Assembly: GCA_013350335.1 (NCBI GenBank)
Contig: CM023537.1
Coordinates: 8,919,438-8,983,437 of the forward strand
Origin: Chimonanthus salicifolius
Taxonomy: Eukaryota; Streptophyta; Magnoliopsida; Laurales; Calycanthaceae
DNA: 64,000 bases
Direction: 5' to 3'
Shown here: positions 48,051-58,659 of the stretch, one piece after another
Position numbering within the stretch: position 1 is the first letter of the stretch
How the letters are laid out: every line of letters begins with the position of its first letter
Program-made: the position numbers and the translations under genes
Notes under the pieces: generated by a model
Told to the model about the DNA's origin: nothing
What the model saw: only the letters and a program-made list of their open reading frames with translations
Database searches by the model: none

Positions 48051-49048
48051 AGATAATCCAGAGTGGTGAGCAGAAGCAACTGACAGTAATAGATGAAGTG
48101 TACTCATTGTGACTGGTGATGTTTCATTTAAGCAGTGGATGGTATATTGGTATTGAAGATGGAAGAAAAATGACCAAATTTGACAGAAAAATGAGAATCG
48201 AAATTGACATCCCAGGCATGCTGTAGGTAGGAAAAAGAACCATGTCAGGATAATTAATTACCATCTGATAAGATATTAGCGACACCCTTCCACCTCTCAG
48301 TAACGGTTAGCAACTTCCAGCCACATTTAGTAGTCACATTAAGATTATCAGTTTTACATCATATACTTTTGCAGCTTGTTTGTTTTCAGCATTTCTAGTC
48401 AATTTCCACTGAGGTTGCACTATAAGCATTCTAATAAACAAAAGGGAAAAAAAGAACATAAGAAACATCTTTTATATGCTATACAGTAATCTGTTGAAGG
48501 ATAATGACACCCCAGGCATTGGAAGTGCATAGTTTAAAAAGTAAATCCTTTTATTCACATTATACTGTAACTGTATTTTAGGGTTAATGCTGTTTCTATT
48601 GCAGATTGGCAATCATATAGGAGGTCCTCCATATAATGTTTCTGGGACCAAGTTCGTTCATGCCTTCAAACTATTTATTAAGAACACATTCCATCTTATC
48701 TATTATTATTCAGTGAAGCTTTCAACTAAAATTTCTAGATCAAAATATCTTTGTATGATTGTAGTGGTGAAAGCCCCATGCAAAATATTTAATATCAAAG
48801 GATGTGGCATTAAATATTGCTATAATGTAATATTTCATTACTTGGTGAGAGGTTGAGCCCTTGAAGCATTTGGCATGATGCCCTTGCAATCTTGGAGAGT
48901 GAAACATTTTTTCCCTTCTTTAAGTACTTTTAATAAATATTGATCCTTTTTAGTTCTTGCTCTTTGGCAGTATGAGGAAGTGTTGCATCCCATGGGTTTT
49001 AAGGCAATCTCTGTGATGGATAATGACTTGGCAATTAAACCACGGAAG

Positions 49049-50375
49049 GTGCACTTAGTAGCTGAAATTATTTATGTATAATTTATTAATATAATTTGTC
49101 GAAATATAATTTTCTGAGTATATATTTTGCAGCTCTTCTTTTTAACATTATCTGAAATGAAGAAAATTTGAGAGAGCATACTCAATTTCCTGCGGTGACA
49201 TTAAATTCATGACTCCCTCACATCCATATACATATATAAACATATACAACTTTACAAACCTGTAAAATCCTTAGTCCTTTTCTTTTTGAGTTTTTTTAAG
49301 TTTTTCTTTTGAGTTATATCATAAATCAACTTACTCAAAATAAACTTCTAAATAATTTACCTGGATTTTCATCATTACATTTTTGTCGGTATCCTGGTCA
49401 AACTTGGAACTCTTGAGAGAATCACATCATTGATAAGTTAATAAATGGCCCTTTAAAACAAGGCTATTTGTGTCTGTATTTTTTTTTTTGGCATTTTGGC
49501 ATCATCTGCTTAAGAAATTGATGGAATAGGGTTGCACGGTTCAGCTGGGTCATTCAAGGCATGGACGGGCCAACCCAACTTACTTTAGCCAGACCCTAGT
49601 GCTTTCCCTGCCTCGGGCCAGATTACTCATGACCTGAGTTGAATTCGACTTTGTTTTTTTATTTCTTTAGCAGATCTATCTTGGAGCTAATGGGTCTCTT
49701 CAGTTGTTTATTCTCCTTGCATCACGGAAGGTGGTGTTCTTGTCTTCTAATTTGCCTTTTTTTGTTAGGTGTTAAAAGTGACAGCTCTATTATGGTTCTA
49801 GTGGGTCTCTTCAATTATTTATTTTCTTCTCTTTGTATATTTTCCTAGTCATCTTCTAGGTAAGTCTCTCATGCAGTCTCTCCTGGTGTTTCTTTTCTTC
49901 TTCCTCTCTTTTTTTCCCTGTTTTTTAAGGTGTTATCATTTCAAGAATATCAACAGAAAGCAGCAGTAACAAGTAGGCTTCCTTGATGATCACTGCAGTA
50001 ATCTCTTGAAGTATCTAGTATAGCAGAATTTTCTGACAAATGTTTTGTCATGCAAATTTACTTGTTCAACAGTTTAGCGAACATAAGACCTTCACTGTCG
50101 CTCAGGTAAAGGTCAGAGTGTTGAAAACTTGAAATTACTCTGACCCAATCTTTACTATTTGAAAAAAAAAAATTCAATTTTACTTATTGTATAGTACTAT
50201 AGTTACTTATTTCTAATAATACATATTGAGCACAAAACCATGTCACTTCATATGGTAATTTGAGGAATTTTGAAATCAGACAAGTATCATGTCTCATATA
50301 AAGAAAATATATTTTAGAGTTCACGTCCTACTTAAATAATTCTAAAAAACTGGAGTAATTTGTACTTTTTCTCTG
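49049..50375. other. Last intron of the methyltransferase remnant
   Basis: No exon or complete element is recognised here. A GC-richer patch at about 49530-49640 (GGACGGGCC, CCTCGGGCCAG) faintly resembles the GGGTCGGG elements. The open frame at 49639-49848 is hydrophobic but unrecognised. Confidence 0.35.
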
Positions 50376-50429
50376 GGGAGAGAGAAGCTTGGAAGGAGGA
50401 AGAGGTCTGTAAAACAATCTCTTATGTGA

Positions 50430-52167
50430 AAAGAGGCACAACACTTGTGAAACTACCATGGAAAAAACTCCGTGGATTTGTATGGTGACTGGTATGACAA
50501 GTTCTATTACTTCCATATTGTAATGTGATAAATTGATATTTTTCCCATTTTAAACTTTACTTTAAATTGGTCTTTTGATTTATTGTAATAAATTGAAAGA
50601 TAAAATAAAATAAGTATCAAGTCATCGGAAATCAATTCCCTAGTTTTTTCCTCCCTTTGACAGAATAAGGGACCTTCTTTCTGTTTTTCGCTAAGTTTTT
50701 ATCAGTGACAACCGTGCATATAATATAGAGAGTGACCATTTAAAAAAAAGAAGTCATTATTTCAACGAAAATTGATTTTTTAACCCGTTGGGGGATGAAA
50801 ATGTGTTTAATTAAAAAAATTAGATGAATTAAAATGTGTCAAAATAGACTGAATTTGTTTTTCCCTATTGTAGTGAAAATTTTAGTCTTTCTAAATTAAT
50901 TCAACATTTTTAAGAATTCTTAAAAAATTAAGTGAAATTTTGCTAGAAGAATTGTTTTCACTAATTTTGTTTCTTAAAATAAGATCGACTGGTTCTGAGT
51001 AGTTCTGACTTCTGAATGGTGGGTAACATTCAGGTCTCCACTTTGCGCTCATGTGAATTTATGCTGGATTGATAGAGGAATGCGGAGAGCTGAACACAAT
51101 CTAATAGACCCACTCGGGTCATAATTAAAGCCCATTTGAAAAATTATAGGCCTGGGCCCATTAGATTTAATTTTAATTTTAATTAGAACAATTAGATTGT
51201 TTTAATCTTATTTTGAATTTAAATTGTCAGTTATTTGATTATCTAATTAAAAGAACAATTTAAAGTCGTCAAAATTTCAAAAATATGACTTCAGATAAAT
51301 TATTAGATTTTTCTTTCAAAATCATTAGATAGACGTAAAGTAGACTTTAAATTGGATATAAAAGTTCAACAATTAAAAAATACTCAGTTTAAAAATACAA
51401 TTCATTAATCAAAGTGATATTTTTCAAATTTTATATTCACACTTAGGCCTTTCTAACAAATGTGTCTGTGTGCTCCAACTCTATTAAATGCCCTGTGACA
51501 TGCCTACATTTTCAACCTATCTATCTTTTTATTTAATTTTGTTATAAATTATAAGCAGTCACCTATATCACGTTGTTAACATTGACTTAGAATAAGTGAT
51601 TGAGATCCGTTATTAACTGCAACTCTCCAATATTATTTTCCAATTCAAATTGCCTTCATTTCCTTCCAGAAAATACGTGTGAAGCACGTGAGGATTACTG
51701 GCAGCGGAGACGGCCGTACTGTCGTCCCAAATTTTACTCCCAAAGTATCAAAATTATAAGAATCGGTAAACAAACAATCAGCAGGTAAATAGACGGCCGT
51801 ACTGTAAGTTCATTTTATTTATTTTTGTACTTTTTGAGGATTTTGCATTGATTACTGGGAGAATTTATAGGTGGATGTGTTGATAATGTTTGGGTTTCTT
51901 TCGCTGTGTTTCAATGGGCTTTTGGGTTTTTTGATGTGTGTTACAGAATAGGTTTCCATCTTGAAGAGACGGGTGTTTTTATTTTACTTTTTAGTTTTGT
52001 GGTACAGGTATTGGTTGTTGGAGAAATTGTTCATGGAGAAATTTTTATGTTAAGGACCATGGGACGGGTTCGTTTAAAAAAAAAAAAAAAATCTATGCTT
52101 GGATTGATTATTCCAAGTATCTTTTTTTTTTTTTTTTAAATTGAAGGCCAAAATGATTTGTAGTATC
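50430..52167. other. AT-rich intergenic stretch, no gene recognised
   Basis: The segment GACGGCCGTACTGT occurs at about 51709 and again at about 51793, a small duplication about 84 bases apart. Frames at 51600-51788 and 51906-52139 are unrecognised. Poly-A/T runs at about 52077-52092 and 52123-52138 are tail-like, but no element body was identified for them. Confidence 0.35.
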
Positions 52168-52379
52168 TTTTTTTTTTAACATTGGTACCCCCTCTCCCGT
52201 AGAGGCGAGATTAATCCCAAAAACATGTTTAAACCTCCCAATCTATATACAGTGGTAAATCGATGAGGAGTAACTGCACGGTGAATGGTCCAGAGGAGTT
52301 TGAGTATGAATCAATCTCAAGATCTTCCTTCATAAGGGGAGCTTCTTGACTATCAAGCCAATCCACTCTGGGCTATTCA
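52168..52379 (-). mobile_element. tRNA-derived SINE (family 3), split at its 5' edge by a solo LTR
   Basis: On the minus strand the element starts near GCCCAGAGTGGATTGGCTTG (A-box-like), has GAGATTGATTC as B box, and ends GGGATTAATCTCGCC, then GGGAGAGGGGGTACC, then poly-A (the T run 52168-52177). This tail form is common among plant SINEs. TAGTAT beside the poly-T (52161-52166) and again at 53558, after the LTR, may be its target duplication. Confidence 0.65.
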
Positions 52380-53552
52380 TGTTAGGATATATGGAATAAT
52401 TCATGTCTCCTGATTCGATCGGGAATCTACCTCTATTATATGTTGGAAAAGAAGACCTGATACAACCAGAACTTGTCTGGCTTGAGGTGGTGTGAATTGG
52501 ACTTCTGTCTTAAGTGAGGCAATTGTCTAATGAGATAATATAGGAATTGCTATAGTGATACTAGCGGCAACTTAGAAGGAAACTAGTTGGATTTCCTTAT
52601 CAATAGCAAGGCAACTTTCTAAAATGAACAGACTTGGGTACTGACTGCACAACATCTACATATACGGCTAGCATTGTGAAGGAGAAGACCTCTCTTATCT
52701 TACTCGGCTGTAACAAGGCAGAGAAACTGCCGTGTCATGAGGTGGCATACACGGCAAGAGATTGGTAGTATTATAGATAGCAATTGCTATCTTTAATTCA
52801 AGGAAGGGACCGAATGGAGGTGTTATAAGTAGAAAGGTCTTTGCATGCATACAAGTGGTGTGTGGAATCCCAAGAGGACAGCGGGAGAGAAGAATCAAAA
52901 GGGGACGGCCTTTTGGCCGTGTGCTTCTATGGCTATGTGCACGAGACACATTTATACTAGAGGTGTGCGTGGTGTCTTCTCATCGAGAAGATGTGCCTTA
53001 GAGAAGGAGCCACAGATCTGATGCTGTCTGGAGGACTAGCTCGATGGCAGGAGAGAGGGCGGAAGCAACAGTACAGTACTGTTGCAGATCTAAGTTTTCA
53101 GATCTGTGAGTGGCAGTCAGTAGAAGTGCGGCTGGAAAGACAAAGCTCCATCGCCAGAGCAGAAGTGCAGATCTATGTGTGCGGGACACACCATCATCGG
53201 AGACGCTCACGTTTGAGAAGTATATCGGGAGTTGCTTGTAGAACGCAGGAAGTGTAAAGGGAGTAACACATAAGTTGGGTTCACTATTCGGGGTATGAGA
53301 GAGATTCACATCAACTGAGAGGTGACGTCGGTGTGTTGTATACATGGGTGTACAAGGGGCTCGAGACTTCGAGTTTAGGCTCATGACTCAAGGGAGCCAT
53401 ATTCTTATACATGTATTTCTTTCTCTTTTATATTGAATATTCTTTCGCTCTGTGGACGTAGGCTAGGTGGGTCGAACCACGATAAAATATAGTGTTGTGC
53501 TATATTGTTTATTTCCGTTCGATTTTTCTTATTTCAGCACGTAACGCTAACA
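52380..53552. mobile_element. Solo LTR, 1.17 kb, with 5-bp target duplication
   Basis: Begins TGTTAGGATAT and ends ACGCTAACA, so its ends are the inverted repeat TGTTAG/CTAACA. It is flanked by the perfect direct repeat ATTCA (52375-52379 and 53553-53557). No internal region is present, so it is a solo LTR. The 3' part TTTCAGCACGTAACGCTAAC, preceded by a TTGTGCTATATTG motif, suggests a copia-type LTR read on the plus strand; this family call is inferred. Open frames inside (52695-52949, 52991-53257, 52998-53384) have no recognisable protein. Confidence 0.85.
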
Positions 53553-53563
53553 ATTCATAGTAT

Positions 53564-53900
53564 AAATTAAACCTATGATTAATCCATTAGTTAGTGCAAA
53601 GTGGAATAGGGTCAAATTGGATAGGGATTTCATTGTTGATTGGTGGGTGGGTCCTCTTTTGAAAATAGGAAGACAGAGAGGAGTAAACGGGGACCTTACA
53701 AAAAGTTCTTACAGAGTTCTGAGCATATATTCTTCTAAATGTCCTAGTTTCGTGGAAGAATGTAGCTTCTGATTTTGGAAATGTAGTTTACTTGTCATTT
53801 CAATGCATTGGGTGGGATGGTCATCAAAGACTTTTTGACACTGATTTTTTGTAGTTAGGCACTCCACTAATGTGCCTAGGACATGCTATGAAATTTTCTG
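53564..53900. other. Nothing recognised
   Basis: The frame at 53575-53772 (65 codons) has no known motif. I see no repeat boundaries. Confidence 0.35.
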
Positions 53901-54060
53901 TTAAGCATGCCCAGATGCTTACATAGCAACAGCGTATATTTGAGGACACATTGATATGGCACAAGTAAATAAAGGAGCAAATCCCTAAATAGAAAAATAT
54001 AATATTGAGCAAATATTAAATATATCTTAATACTTCCCCTCGTAGCATATATTGAAGTAA
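53900..54060 (-). mobile_element. copia 3' junction remnant
   Basis: On the minus strand, a SIYATRG peptide end is followed by the purine tract ACGAGGGGAAGTA and then TTAAGATATATTTAATATTT. This is the usual layout of a copia polyprotein end, polypurine tract and LTR start. Only this junction is preserved. It is unrelated in sequence to the copia element at 43571. Confidence 0.45.
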
Positions 54061-54479
54061 CGCACAGCTTGTCCACTGAGACTATGAAATAAATCTTTGC
54101 CCATAAATGTTGAAGATGATTGGCCATAGAAGATACGTCGTACTGTCAACAAACGGCAGAGTAATAGCGGATGTCAACAAAATTTGATGCAGACTATGGT
54201 GCAACCATCTGGTCGATGAATCGGCAGTGAAAAACAAAATAGATGTGCTTGGAAAAGACCGGAGCAGACTAGAGAGGAGAAATCAGGCTCCCGCATAGGC
54301 AGCAAAGAAATTTGCGTCCTTCAAGAGCAATAGAGTGGTGGCGAGCACAATACTGCAGACAACAAGAAGAGATATTGACAAGGTTCTGGAACTGTAACAA
54401 CATTAGCGATAAGAGAAGAAGGCCGAAGAAAGGAAACGGCTAAAATTTAATATTTAAATATATTCTAATAAAAACACTT
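54061..54479. other. Nothing recognised
   Basis: This may include eroded internal sequence of the copia remnant next to it, but no domain is identifiable. Confidence 0.3.
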
Positions 54480-54981
54480 GGAAATGAAAGAACACCTTGA
54501 CCAGATGATCTCTGGTCACTGACTGAAGGGCCTACAGAATCATCATGAACAGGAACTTTAAACTGTACTGACTCCATATTATCATCTGTACTCTGTACAT
54601 TCTTGACATCAATGCTGCCAGAGGACCTTCCAGTTTCTTCCACTGAAAGCCCGTCACCAGCTGAAGCACCGGAAGAGAACTTTGCTTGCCGAGGGTACAT
54701 CAACTACCGGCGTCATCTCGTTCACGGTTCATGGGTAGTGGGTTCATTAGTACTTTCAGTTTATTTATCTGGTAAAACATTTAAATGGGTTCCACCTCCT
54801 TCGTGATTCTCCAGCCAAGTGTCATACAAGTCATCCTCAAGCTCAAAATCATCCACTCCAAGCATGCCTCTAGAAAATTGTGTTTGATTTTTGACTGGTG
54901 AAAAATATTTGATGAGCACTTCCAAAGCTAATAAAGCATGGGCACAGAATTCAGCAAGCTTTGTTCCAGTTTCTTGCTTGC
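54480..54981 (-). pseudogene. Broken exon resembling plant PELP1-like protein
   Basis: On the minus strand an acceptor CTGTAG precedes an exon starting at 54981. It reads KQETGTKLAEFCAHALLALE, then VLIKYFSP, then DDLYDTWLENHEG, and in the same frame, after stops, SVEETGRSSGSIDVKN and further acidic and serine-rich sequence. The KLAEFCAHALLALEVLI stretch resembles the region before the acidic tail of plant proline-, glutamate- and leucine-rich protein 1 homologues, which take part in ribosome assembly in the nucleus. That identification is from memory of the family and is moderate. Stop codons between about 54690 and 54765, and shortening after VLI, show the copy is disabled. The acceptor site shows it came from genomic DNA and not a processed transcript. 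Confidence 0.5.
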
Positions 54982-55089
54982 CTACAGAAAATTTCAAAAG
55001 GCAAGTTTATCGCAAGCAGGGAAAGGCAAAAAGAAAAGAAGAATCTGACAATCCTATAGGTCGGCTGGAACATTACATCAACAACATCA

Positions 55090-55113
55090 TCACCACCACC
55101 ACCACCACCACCG
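55090..55113. repeat. (CAC)n microsatellite
   Basis: Eight or so CAC triplets in tandem, in the upstream flank of the PELP1-like fragment. Confidence 0.8.
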
Positions 55114-55180
55114 AAGCCTTGCCTCATCTAATGTAATTACTACGTTTTAGTTAACAAAATATCAATAGCAGTTAATAATA

Positions 55181-55474
55181 TGTGTGAAATTCGGGTCGTG
55201 TTTTGGCTCGAACCCGCATGACCCGACACAAAAATCATGAGGGTCGGGTTATGAAAGTCGGGTCAGCGGGTCAGGTTAAGAAGTCAGAAACTCTTATTGA
55301 ATTCAGGATCAGGTTGGATAGGGAGAAATCGGACCCGGTAAAAAAGTAGGCTCAAGTAGGTTAAAAATGCGGGTCAGGTCAGGTCAAAAGTTTGGGTTGG
55401 GTTTCATATATTAGTAACTCGCGCCGAGTTGAGTTTTAAAAAACCCGATCCGACCCAGCCCAATTTCAGCCCTA
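55181..55474. mobile_element. GGGTCGGG-rich inverted-repeat element, copy 2
   Basis: The left end GTGAAATTCGGGTCG pairs with the right end GACCCAGCCCAATTTCAGCC. The interior shares AACCCGCATGACCCGAC, GCGGGTCAGGTTAAGAAG and an AAGTAGGCTCAAG-like segment with the copy at 5778. TTAATA occurs near both ends and may be a target duplication. Noncoding. Confidence 0.55.
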
Positions 55475-55489
55475 GTTAATATCCAGAGA

Positions 55490-55800
55490 TTTATTGTGGT
55501 AAATTCCCAATAAAATCATGCTAAATGGTAATATCGTGATAATATCCCGATAAATGTCCAAATTCCTAATAAAATACCTGATAAATTCTTCATTAATATT
55601 TCTATTTATTATATTTCCCGTGAGATTTTTCTGTTAATTTCTTGATAGAATCCATGAATTTGAAAATATCCTGATATTATCAAGTCGCTGTTAATATCCT
55701 GAGAACGATATTTGTGGACGATGGCCTCATCTATATAGGGGTTGGCAATCTGACCTATTTCTTGATTACTATCTTGCCGATATCTTGAAACTATCAATCA
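55490..55800. repeat. TATCCTGATA / ATATCCCGATAA repeat patch
   Basis: Repeated near-palindromic words (GATAATATCCCGATAA, TATCCTGATATTATC, TTGCCGATATC) resemble, but are not identical to, the ATATCGG patches at 8.8-11.6 kb. Confidence 0.4.
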
Positions 55801-56175
55801 ATTTTTTTTTTTTTAGTTTTCTTAAAAAAATGATATGATTGACTTGTTACTGAAATTAAAACATTATGTAAACAAGATTTGAGATCAAACAACAAATTTT
55901 ATTGCATTTTTCTAATTATTATTCTTTTTTTTTCTGCTTTTCATAAGTTTTGCTACTTTTTCAAAAAAAATTCAAATAAAATAACATATAATAGTTTTTA
56001 TTTTAGAAACGAAATAAGATGAAATTCTTTAAAATCATAGGTTGAATGTAGATCTAATCACTCACAACATGTCTTACTTAGATCTAAGATCTATGATGAA
56101 ATTTTTTTAATTTTTATTTTAATAACAAAATCTACGCTTAAAGCGGGCAGGTATTTTTTCATATCGTTTGTAGGA
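55801..56175. other. AT-rich spacer, nothing recognised
   Basis: Homopolymer T/A tracts only. Confidence 0.4.
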
Positions 56176-56189
56176 TTAAAAATAAACTT

Positions 56190-56352
56190 TTTTTTTTTTG
56201 AATTTATGTAGTGGAAAACCGCGGGATATAAAATCCTCACGAGTGAGCTCACTACCCCTAGAGCACACCAAGGTTAAGTCCATGGAGGCTCGAATCCGCA
56301 ACCTTTCGCTTCTTGAGGCAGGAGGTAACTAGTTGAACTACACTCATGTAGG
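56190..56352 (-). mobile_element. tRNA-derived SINE, family 1, copy 3, with target duplication
   Basis: On the minus strand the head is CTACATGAGTGTAGTTCAAC, the B box GGATTCGAGCC, and the body GGTGTGCTCTAGGGGTAGTG, then GATTTTATATCC, ending in poly-A (the T run to 56199). The 14-base direct repeat TTAAAAATAAACTT at 56176-56189 and 56353-56366 is a clean target site duplication and fixes both element ends. Confidence 0.85.
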
Positions 56353-56366
56353 TTAAAAATAAACTT

Positions 56367-57340
56367 CACAATCTATGATTTTTCATTATTTTAGATTTTT
56401 TAGATATTTTATCAAAAAATTTATGGGGCTTTGAAATTGCACACCGGTTCGAACCCGATTCGTCCAATGTTTGTAAATATCTTTCAATTCGTATCATGAA
56501 CGGTTGAGGACCGATATATGACCGATTTCGATTTTTTAAACCATGTTAGATAGTAGTAAATCTTTACCTTATTCTATTCATTTGATGTCTTTGACATTTC
56601 ACCAGAAGAAATCTTCTACAAAATTTACACCTAGTGATTTGATGTGGAAAGAAATACGGTCTTTTACTGTTGCAGAAAAAGCCCTATCAGGCTCTAACCA
56701 CGTGGATTGTGTGTTTATTAAATTAAACAATTAACAACTGGCTTTGCTTGGCCAGTTTTCATTCATTTGATAATTATAATTTATATTGACAGAGGTTATT
56801 TCATATACTTGTAAATATCTTCCCCCTAATAAATTATTTAGGGCTATTTGAAACTTTGCCCGATTGGCAATTTTTCAACGATGGAATATGATAAATGATT
56901 AAAATGATGGAGCTCTAACATTAAGGTTTATGATGGTTTGATTCAAAGTCCACTCAATGACCTGCCGTAGAAAAATGATCATGCAAAAGGCAGAAAAATG
57001 GATGGCTAAGATCAGTCAGAAAATGATAGGCAAATGATTATAAATACATGGACAAAAAGTATATCTAATATCTGTTATTATAAAAAATACCGATGTACAT
57101 ATCACTATTCAAATCTATAGAGAAGTTCAGATTCTCTACTCACCTAACTTTACACCCTCAAAATCCTTGTTATTTGCGTCCTTTTCTTCTTGAATCAATT
57201 TGTTTTAGGTTAAGCAAAATTAAAACAAGAAATACTAGGAGTTAGTGGGGTTTTATTATCAAGTCTTTCAACCAATGTACTTAAAAATAAATAAAGGTAC
57301 CTCTCAACAGGTTGGAGCCTCATTAAAAAAGTTAGGAAAT
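56367..57340. other. Intergenic stretch upstream of the extensin gene
   Basis: The frame at 56543-56734 (63 codons) is unrecognised. This interval should hold distal promoter elements of the extensin gene, but I cannot assign any specific site. Confidence 0.35.
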
Positions 57341-57343
57341 GAT

Positions 57344-57363
57344 CCAATGACTGATATATAAAG
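57344..57363 (+). promoter_or_regulatory. Extensin core promoter: CCAAT and TATA box
   Basis: CCAAT at 57344-57348 is followed by TATATAAAG at 57355-57363, about 140 bases before the chosen start codon. This leaves room for a transcription start near 57390 and a leader of about 115 bases. The proximity of CCAAT to TATA is closer than usual, so CCAAT may not be functional. Confidence 0.65.
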
Positions 57364-57504
57364 GGTTAGTTGGTTTCCCTCTTTGTAAATACAGAGCTTG
57401 TAACATGCAAGAAACAATCTGTTTAGAGAGTCCAAGGACCAGTTCTTGATTGGAAGTGGGTGTGGACCATCATTTGGTGGACCAGGATATCACAGTTGGC
57501 CCAC

Positions 57505-58599
57505 ATGGGGAGCCAATATAAAGTGAGGCATGAGCCCCACCTTATCTTTATAGTGGCCATTTGCTTGATGGCAACCAATGTAAAGGCTGATAAGCCATAT
57601 ACTTACTCATCTCCACCACCCCTAGATCACTACTACAAGTCTCCGCCTCCACCCTCACAATCACCACCACCAACATACATTATAAATCGCCACCTCCACC
57701 ATCCCCGTCACCGCCTCCTCCATTCGCCATCACCTCCACCTCCATACCAGTACAAGTCGCCACCACCTCCACCTCCATATCACTACAATTCACCACCTCC
57801 TCCTCCGTACCACTACAAATCACCACCTCCTCCATCTCCATCTCCACCGCCACCCTATTACTACCAATCACCACCTCCTCCTTCACCATCTCCCCCATCA
57901 CCTCCTCCATCTCCGTCACCTCCTCCTCCCTACCACTACAAATCACCACCTCCTCCATCTCCATCTCCACCGCCACCCTATTACTACCAATCACCACCTC
58001 CTCCTTCACCATCTCCACCACCACCTCCTCCATCTCCATCACCTCCTCCTCCCTACCACTACAAATCACCACCTCCTCCATCTCCATCTCCACCGCCACC
58101 CTATTACTACCAATCACCACCTCCTCCTTCACCATCTCCACCACCACCTCCTCCATCTCCGTCACCTCCTCCTCCCTACCACTACAAATCACCACCTCCT
58201 CCATCTCCATCTCCACCACCACCCTACTATTACCAATCACCACCTCCTCCTTCACCATCTCCACCACCACCTTACTACTACAAATCACCACCTCCTCCAT
58301 CTCCATCTCCACCACCACCTTACTACTACCAATCACCACCTCCTCCATCTCCATCTCCACCACCACCCTACTATTACCAATCACCACCTCCTCCTTCACC
58401 ATCTCCACCACCACCTTACTACTACAAATCACCACCTCCTCCATCTCCATCTCCACCACCACCTTACTACTACCAATCACCACCTCCTCCTTCACCATCT
58501 CCTCCACCTTACTACTACAAATCACCACCTCCTCCTTTGTTGTCCCCACCACCTCCCTACTACTATGCTTCTCCTCCTCTACCCAAGGGCTACTACTAG
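57505..58599 (+). CDS. Extensin (hydroxyproline-rich cell-wall glycoprotein)
   Basis: Single-exon gene of 364 residues. I chose the ATG at 57505 (MGSQYKV) over an upstream in-frame ATG at 57460. The later start gives a proper signal peptide: hydrophobic LIFIVAICLMATNVKA at about residues 13-28, then a mature start near DKPYTYSSPPP. The mature protein is almost entirely SPPPP blocks alternating with YYYK, YYYQ and YHYK, plus SPSP. These are classic extensin arabinosylation sites with tyrosine motifs for cross-linking in the wall. A 41-residue (123-base) unit recurs from 57808, 57931, 58054 and 58177; after that a 16-residue unit repeats. Residues encoded at about 57680-57722 (NRHLHHPRHRLLHS) do not fit the pattern and look like a compensated frameshift. 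The gene ends GYY-stop. A 321-codon minus-strand frame is its shadow. Confidence 0.9.
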   Translation: MGSQYKVRHEPHLIFIVAICLMATNVKADKPYTYSSPPPLDHYYKSPPPPSQSPPPTYIINRHLHHPRHRLLHSPSPPPPYQYKSPPPPPPYHYNSPPPPPYHYKSPPPPSPSPPPPYYYQSPPPPSPSPPSPPPSPSPPPPYHYKSPPPPSPSPPPPYYYQSPPPPSPSPPPPPPSPSPPPPYHYKSPPPPSPSPPPPYYYQSPPPPSPSPPPPPPSPSPPPPYHYKSPPPPSPSPPPPYYYQSPPPPSPSPPPPYYYKSPPPPSPSPPPPYYYQSPPPPSPSPPPPYYYQSPPPPSPSPPPPYYYKSPPPPSPSPPPPYYYQSPPPPSPSPPPYYYKSPPPPLLSPPPPYYYASPPLPKGYY

Positions 58600-58635
58600 A
58601 AAGAAGCCGCCTCCACCCAAGGGCTACTACTAGAA
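58573..58635 (+). repeat. Tandem duplication across the extensin stop codon
   Basis: ACCCAAGGGCTACTACTAGA, including the TAG stop and the following AAAG, is repeated about 35 bases downstream. The second copy lies in the 3' untranslated region and does not change the protein. Confidence 0.75.
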
Positions 58636-58659
58636 AGGCTGGCAATGTTGAAGAGAAGA

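Larger units (their letters stand above)
47113..50429 (+). pseudogene. Thiol/halide methyltransferase (HOL/TMT-like), 3' half, broken
   Basis: Five exon-like segments give the C-terminal half of a plant SAM-dependent thiol (thiocyanate/halide) methyltransferase. Exon 47113-47213 reads TFLKADFFTWRPTELFDLIF and ends at donor GTAAGC. Exon 47431 to about 47533 reads MRSTWARQ and LKPDGELITLMFPL. An exon at 48605 reads HIGGPPYNVSG after an AG acceptor. Exon 48971-49048 reads YEEVLHPMGFKAISVMDNDL and IKPRK, with donor GTGCAC. The last exon, 50376-50429, reads GREKLGRRKRS and ends in TGA. Intact family members methylate halide, thiocyanate or thiols in the cytosol. The N-terminal exons with the SAM-binding glycine motif are absent; SINE and satellite lie there instead. 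The segment after 47533 has GGGACT where a donor should be, and the last exon follows TG, not AG. FVNTFFYVIVPGMR replaces the conserved FDYTFFCAIEPEMR-type segment. Together these indicate a pseudogene. Confidence 0.8.

Noticed and set aside
52991..53384. Open frames of 88 and 128 codons with apparently normal composition
   Set aside because: They lie inside the 1.17-kb solo LTR defined by TG...CA ends and the ATTCA duplication.
57680..58645. 321-codon open frame on the minus strand, rich in EEVV
   Set aside because: It is the antisense shadow of the extensin repeat. The plus strand has a TATA box, signal peptide and family-typical motifs, whereas the minus frame has none.
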